Shown piece after piece: positions 61,485 through 64,000 of a stretch of DNA of 64,000 bases (positions are counted from its first letter, which is position 1; every line of letters begins with the position of its first letter). The stretch spans positions 1 to 64,000 of the forward strand of contig JACRJX010000043.1 in the NCBI GenBank assembly GCA_016235595.1, written 5' to 3'. The position numbers and the translations under genes are program-made. This DNA is from Verrucomicrobiota bacterium. GTDB taxonomy: Bacteria > Verrucomicrobiota > Verrucomicrobiia > CAIQCK01. The notes under the pieces were generated by a model that was given only the letters and a program-made list of their open reading frames with translations, was not told the DNA's origin and searched no databases.

Positions 61485-62816
61485 ATGAAAATACAAATGA
61501 ACCGTCGTGATTTCCTGAGAAGCTCCGCCGCTGTCATGACTGCCGGCTTGCCCAACCTCATTCCCGCGTCCGCTTTTGGCGCGAACGATAAGGTCAATAT
61601 GGGTTGTATCGGCCTCGGCATCCAAGGGAGAGGCAACATGGGAGCGTTCCGCGGGAACCCGGACGTCCGGGTCGTGGCCGTGTGCGACGTCCACGAAACC
61701 CAGCGAAACCAGGGCAAGAATTCGATAGATGAGTTCTACAACAACAAGGACTGTGCGGCTTACAAGGACTTCCGCGAGTTGATGCAGCGCAAGGATATTG
61801 ACGCCGTGCAGATCACAGCGCCGGACCACTGGCATGTGTTGATCGCGTTGGAAGCGGTCCGGCGAGGCAAGCACATGTATTGCGAAAAGCCGGTCGGCTG
61901 GAGCGTCCGCGCGGCGCAAGCCCTGCGGAAGGCAGTGAAGGAGAGCAAGGTGGTGTTTCAGTTCGGGACGCAGCAGCGATCCACGGGCAGCTTCCGACGC
62001 GCGTGCGAACTCGTTCGCAACGGGAGAATCGGCAAGTTGAAAACGATCCTCGTCGGCGTGCCGGGAAGCTGGATATGCCCCAAACAGCCCACCGAGCCAG
62101 TGCCGAAGGAACTCGACTACGAACTGTGGCTCGGCCCGGCGCCGATGGCGCCTTACTGTTTCCAGCGCTGCCGCCCATGGACGAAGGGCCAGGGTTGGGG
62201 CGGCTACAGCATCTGGTATTGCATCTCCGATTATTGCATGGGGATGATCGGCAACTGGGGCGTACATCATCTCGACGTCGCACAGTGGGGGAACAACACC
62301 GAACTGAGCGGTCCGACGGAGATCGAAGGCACGGGCAAGTTCCCGAACGACATGCTCACAGACTGCGCCACAAGCTGGCAGATTGAGAATCGCTACGCCA
62401 ACGGCGTCACCTTGATCCACATGGACGATGCGACCGCCAGGAAGCACCCTTTACAAAAGGGCGGCCACGGTCATGGCGTGTTGTTCCTTGGCACCGAGGG
62501 CTGGATTCACGTGGACCGCTCGGGCATGGACGCCGAGCCGAAGTCGCTGATCAAGGCGCAGACCGCGCCGAACGAAATCCATCTCTTCAAGAGCACCAAC
62601 CACCAGGCGAACTTCATTGATGCCGTCAAAGGCGAGACCAAACCGGCGGCTCCGATTGATGTCGCCGTCTGCACGGATATTCTGTGCAACCTCGAACAAA
62701 TCGCCATCAAACTGAATCGCAAACTCCGCTGGGATCCGGCGCGTGAGGTGTTCGTCAACGACGACGAAGCAAACCAAATGCTGGACCGGCCCATGCGCGC
62801 TCCGTGGAAACTGTGA
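61485..62816 (+). CDS. Tat-exported Gfo/Idh/MocA oxidoreductase (tandem paralogue)
   Basis: A 443-residue protein with a twin-arginine signal (NRRDFLRSSAAVMTAG). GCIGLGIQGR, VAVCDVHE, APDHWHVLIA and YCEKPVG mirror the preceding gene. NWGVHHLDVAQWG is also conserved. AGGAG lies eight bases before the ATG at 61485; a longer opening to 61293 overlaps the upstream paralogue and is rejected. Probably transcribed with the sulfatase and the isomerase-like genes that follow. Confidence 0.92.
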   Translation: MKIQMNRRDFLRSSAAVMTAGLPNLIPASAFGANDKVNMGCIGLGIQGRGNMGAFRGNPDVRVVAVCDVHETQRNQGKNSIDEFYNNKDCAAYKDFRELMQRKDIDAVQITAPDHWHVLIALEAVRRGKHMYCEKPVGWSVRAAQALRKAVKESKVVFQFGTQQRSTGSFRRACELVRNGRIGKLKTILVGVPGSWICPKQPTEPVPKELDYELWLGPAPMAPYCFQRCRPWTKGQGWGGYSIWYCISDYCMGMIGNWGVHHLDVAQWGNNTELSGPTEIEGTGKFPNDMLTDCATSWQIENRYANGVTLIHMDDATARKHPLQKGGHGHGVLFLGTEGWIHVDRSGMDAEPKSLIKAQTAPNEIHLFKSTNHQANFIDAVKGETKPAAPIDVAVCTDILCNLEQIAIKLNRKLRWDPAREVFVNDDEANQMLDRPMRAPWKL

Positions 62817-62835
62817 CCGCATGACAGCCCGACCT

Positions 62836-63714
62836 ATGAAAACCGTCGCCACACTCGCCATCGCGGTTGCGCTTGTCCCCGGTCTTTGCGCTGCCGCCGA
62901 GACCCAGTCTGCACCGCCGCCCTCCGTTGCTGCCAAAGAACCGCTTGGCTGGCGCGTGGGGCCGACGGCGTGGAGTTTCCGGTTGTTCACGTTCTTCGAG
63001 GCCGTCGAAAAAACCGCCTCGCTCGGCATGAAGTATCTGGAAGCCTTCCAAGGCCAGCGCATAAGCAAGGAGAGCGACCTTAAACTTGACGCCAGTCTCT
63101 CCGACGACGCGTTCGCCCGGATTCGCGCCAAGCTCGATGCAGCCGGGGTGAAGCTGACCAGTATCTACATCCACAACATCCCCGGCGACGAGGCTGGTTG
63201 TCGCCGGGCGTTTGAGTTCGCGCGCAAACTGGGCGTGGAGTTCATCGTGTCCGAACCTCCGCCGGAGGCGTTGGACACCATCGAGAAGTGCTGCAACGAG
63301 TATCGGATCAATGTCGCCCTCCACAACCATCCCGAAGGCAAATCGCGCTATTGGCATCCGCGCGAGGTGCTCAAGGTCTGCGAAGGGCGCGGCCCGCGCA
63401 TCGGCGCGTGCGGCGACACCGGACACTGGTTGAGGTCGGGTCTGAAGCCATCCGAGGCTGTGCAAATGCTCGGCCGCCGGCTGCTCACGCTCCACGTCAA
63501 GGACCTCGACGAAGCCAATCACGATGTGCCGTGGGGCACGGGCAAGAGCGGCATCGCCGAACTGTTTCAAACGTTGCACCGCCTGCAACTCACGCCGGCG
63601 CTGTTCGGCATCGAATACGAAACCAAATGGGAGAACAACCTTCCCGAAATTGCGCAATGTGGCAGCTTTTTCGCGCAGCAGACCCAAAAGCTCGCGACGC
63701 CGGCTGCCAAGTAG
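62836..63714 (+). CDS. Secreted sugar phosphate isomerase/epimerase-like protein
   Basis: A 292-residue TIM barrel with a Sec-type signal (VATLAIAVALVPGLCAA). Barrel landmarks include GMKYLEAFQGQ, INVALHNHPEG, IGACGDTGHW, LLTLHVKDLDE and FGIEYETKW, which supply the divalent metal ligands. ATG at 62836 is used; an in-frame ATG at 62821 would add five residues, and neither has a clear ribosome site. It follows the Gfo tandem by 19 bases, repeating the isomerase-plus-Gfo pairing at 29448-31668. Confidence 0.85.
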   Translation: MKTVATLAIAVALVPGLCAAAETQSAPPPSVAAKEPLGWRVGPTAWSFRLFTFFEAVEKTASLGMKYLEAFQGQRISKESDLKLDASLSDDAFARIRAKLDAAGVKLTSIYIHNIPGDEAGCRRAFEFARKLGVEFIVSEPPPEALDTIEKCCNEYRINVALHNHPEGKSRYWHPREVLKVCEGRGPRIGACGDTGHWLRSGLKPSEAVQMLGRRLLTLHVKDLDEANHDVPWGTGKSGIAELFQTLHRLQLTPALFGIEYETKWENNLPEIAQCGSFFAQQTQKLATPAAK

Positions 63715-63754
63715 CTTTGTGATCCGCTTAACCTAAACTGAAAGGAAAACGAAC

Positions 63755-64000
63755 ATGGGCAAGATACACGTCGGACTGAACACGGAATTCTCACGCAGCT
63801 CGGACAAGCCGTTCGAGTGGGCGGTCCAGAAGGCCGCCGAGATGGGCTACAAATACATCGAGCCGATGGTCCACCTGGGCCGGGAGTTGATGAGCGAAGC
63901 GGGCTATTTCCACACCGTCTCGATGTTCGACGACCCCTACCGCATCAAGGACGCTTGCGACAAAGCCGGCCTGATCATTTCCGGTCTGCAATCGCACGGC
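63755..64000 (+). CDS. Sugar phosphate isomerase/epimerase-like protein, 5' part only
   Basis: An open frame of 82 codons from ATG 63755 to the window edge, preceded by AAAGGAAAA. The encoded start (KIHVGLNTEFSRSSDKPF, AAEMGYKYIEPMVHLG, ACDKAGLIISGLQSHG) has the strand-helix pattern of the xylose-isomerase-like barrel family. No signal peptide, so cytoplasmic. It continues the cluster begun at 60067. Confidence 0.8.
   Translation, partial: MGKIHVGLNTEFSRSSDKPFEWAVQKAAEMGYKYIEPMVHLGRELMSEAGYFHTVSMFDDPYRIKDACDKAGLIISGLQSHG

Noticed and set aside
1..64000. tRNA, rRNA, CRISPR arrays, insertion sequences, phage genes
   Set aside because: I looked for T-loop-like motifs, regularly spaced repeats, transposase or integrase motifs and found none that could be supported.

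Overview
The window is GC-rich, gene-dense and has no rRNA, tRNA, CRISPR array or recognisable insertion sequence. Gene content suggests a heterotrophic member of the Planctomycetota-Verrucomicrobiota-Lentisphaerota group, most likely Verrucomicrobiota. This is inferred from six Tat-exported Gfo/Idh/MocA oxidoreductases, four sugar-phosphate isomerase/epimerase-like TIM barrels, three secreted neutral-ceramidase-like proteins, a sulfatase beside a SUMF1-domain protein, and a ~1045-residue NAD-glutamate dehydrogenase. No marker gene is present to prove it.

Layout. 1-645 (-): 5' part of an alginate-export-type porin. 1066-4176: L-fucose isomerase, a strong terminator, a Phd/VapC-like toxin-antitoxin pair, and a decayed second copy of the fucI 3' end. 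4177-11069: IMP dehydrogenase, an AraC regulator, large glutamate dehydrogenase and a dipeptide-epimerase-like enolase. 11124-17881 (-): five-gene operon (hydroxyacid dehydrogenase, melibiase-like glycosidase, HpcH/HpaI aldolase, Tat protein, sodium:solute symporter) divergent from an AraC regulator. 18788-24217 (-): ROK regulator, group III alcohol dehydrogenase, split transketolase, RpiB-like isomerase and TauE/SafE exporter. 24488-25546 (-): AraC regulator. 25604-36828 (+): isomerases, Tat aldo/keto reductase, tetraheme cytochrome c, ThuA-like protein, Tat Gfo protein, MFS transporter, NagB-like protein, B12-type radical SAM enzyme, LmbE deacetylase and IolB/KduI-like isomerase. 37009-64000 (+): secreted and Tat-exported glycan-processing genes, including a ceramidase-M23-PKD fusion, an EamA exporter, a XylR-type regulator, glycosidase-like proteins, Gfo paralogues, a SUMF1 protein and a sulfatase.

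How it works together. Most of the window looks like several adjacent saccharide utilisation modules, each with its own regulator (three AraC, one XylR-type, one ROK), secreted hydrolases or oxidoreductases, a transporter and cytoplasmic isomerases or aldolases. The most striking is 18788-24217. Its composition matches the transketolase branch of sulfoquinovose breakdown (sulfo-TK), and its RpiB-like enzyme keeps Cys66 but lacks the residues expected for a phosphosugar substrate. The NagB-like protein at 33018 likewise lacks the phosphate loop and has Asn at the catalytic Asp position, so both sugar-phosphate families here may have moved to other substrates.

The sequence also carries marks of local rearrangement: a fucI 3' duplication bracketing the toxin-antitoxin pair, an orphan 3' fragment of the 42132 gene at 48698, and a promoter-leader-signal-peptide block shared by two otherwise divergent ceramidase-like genes. 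In those two genes, and in the 42132 gene, a TAGACT -10 lies 8 nt before the start codon, which predicts leaderless mRNAs.
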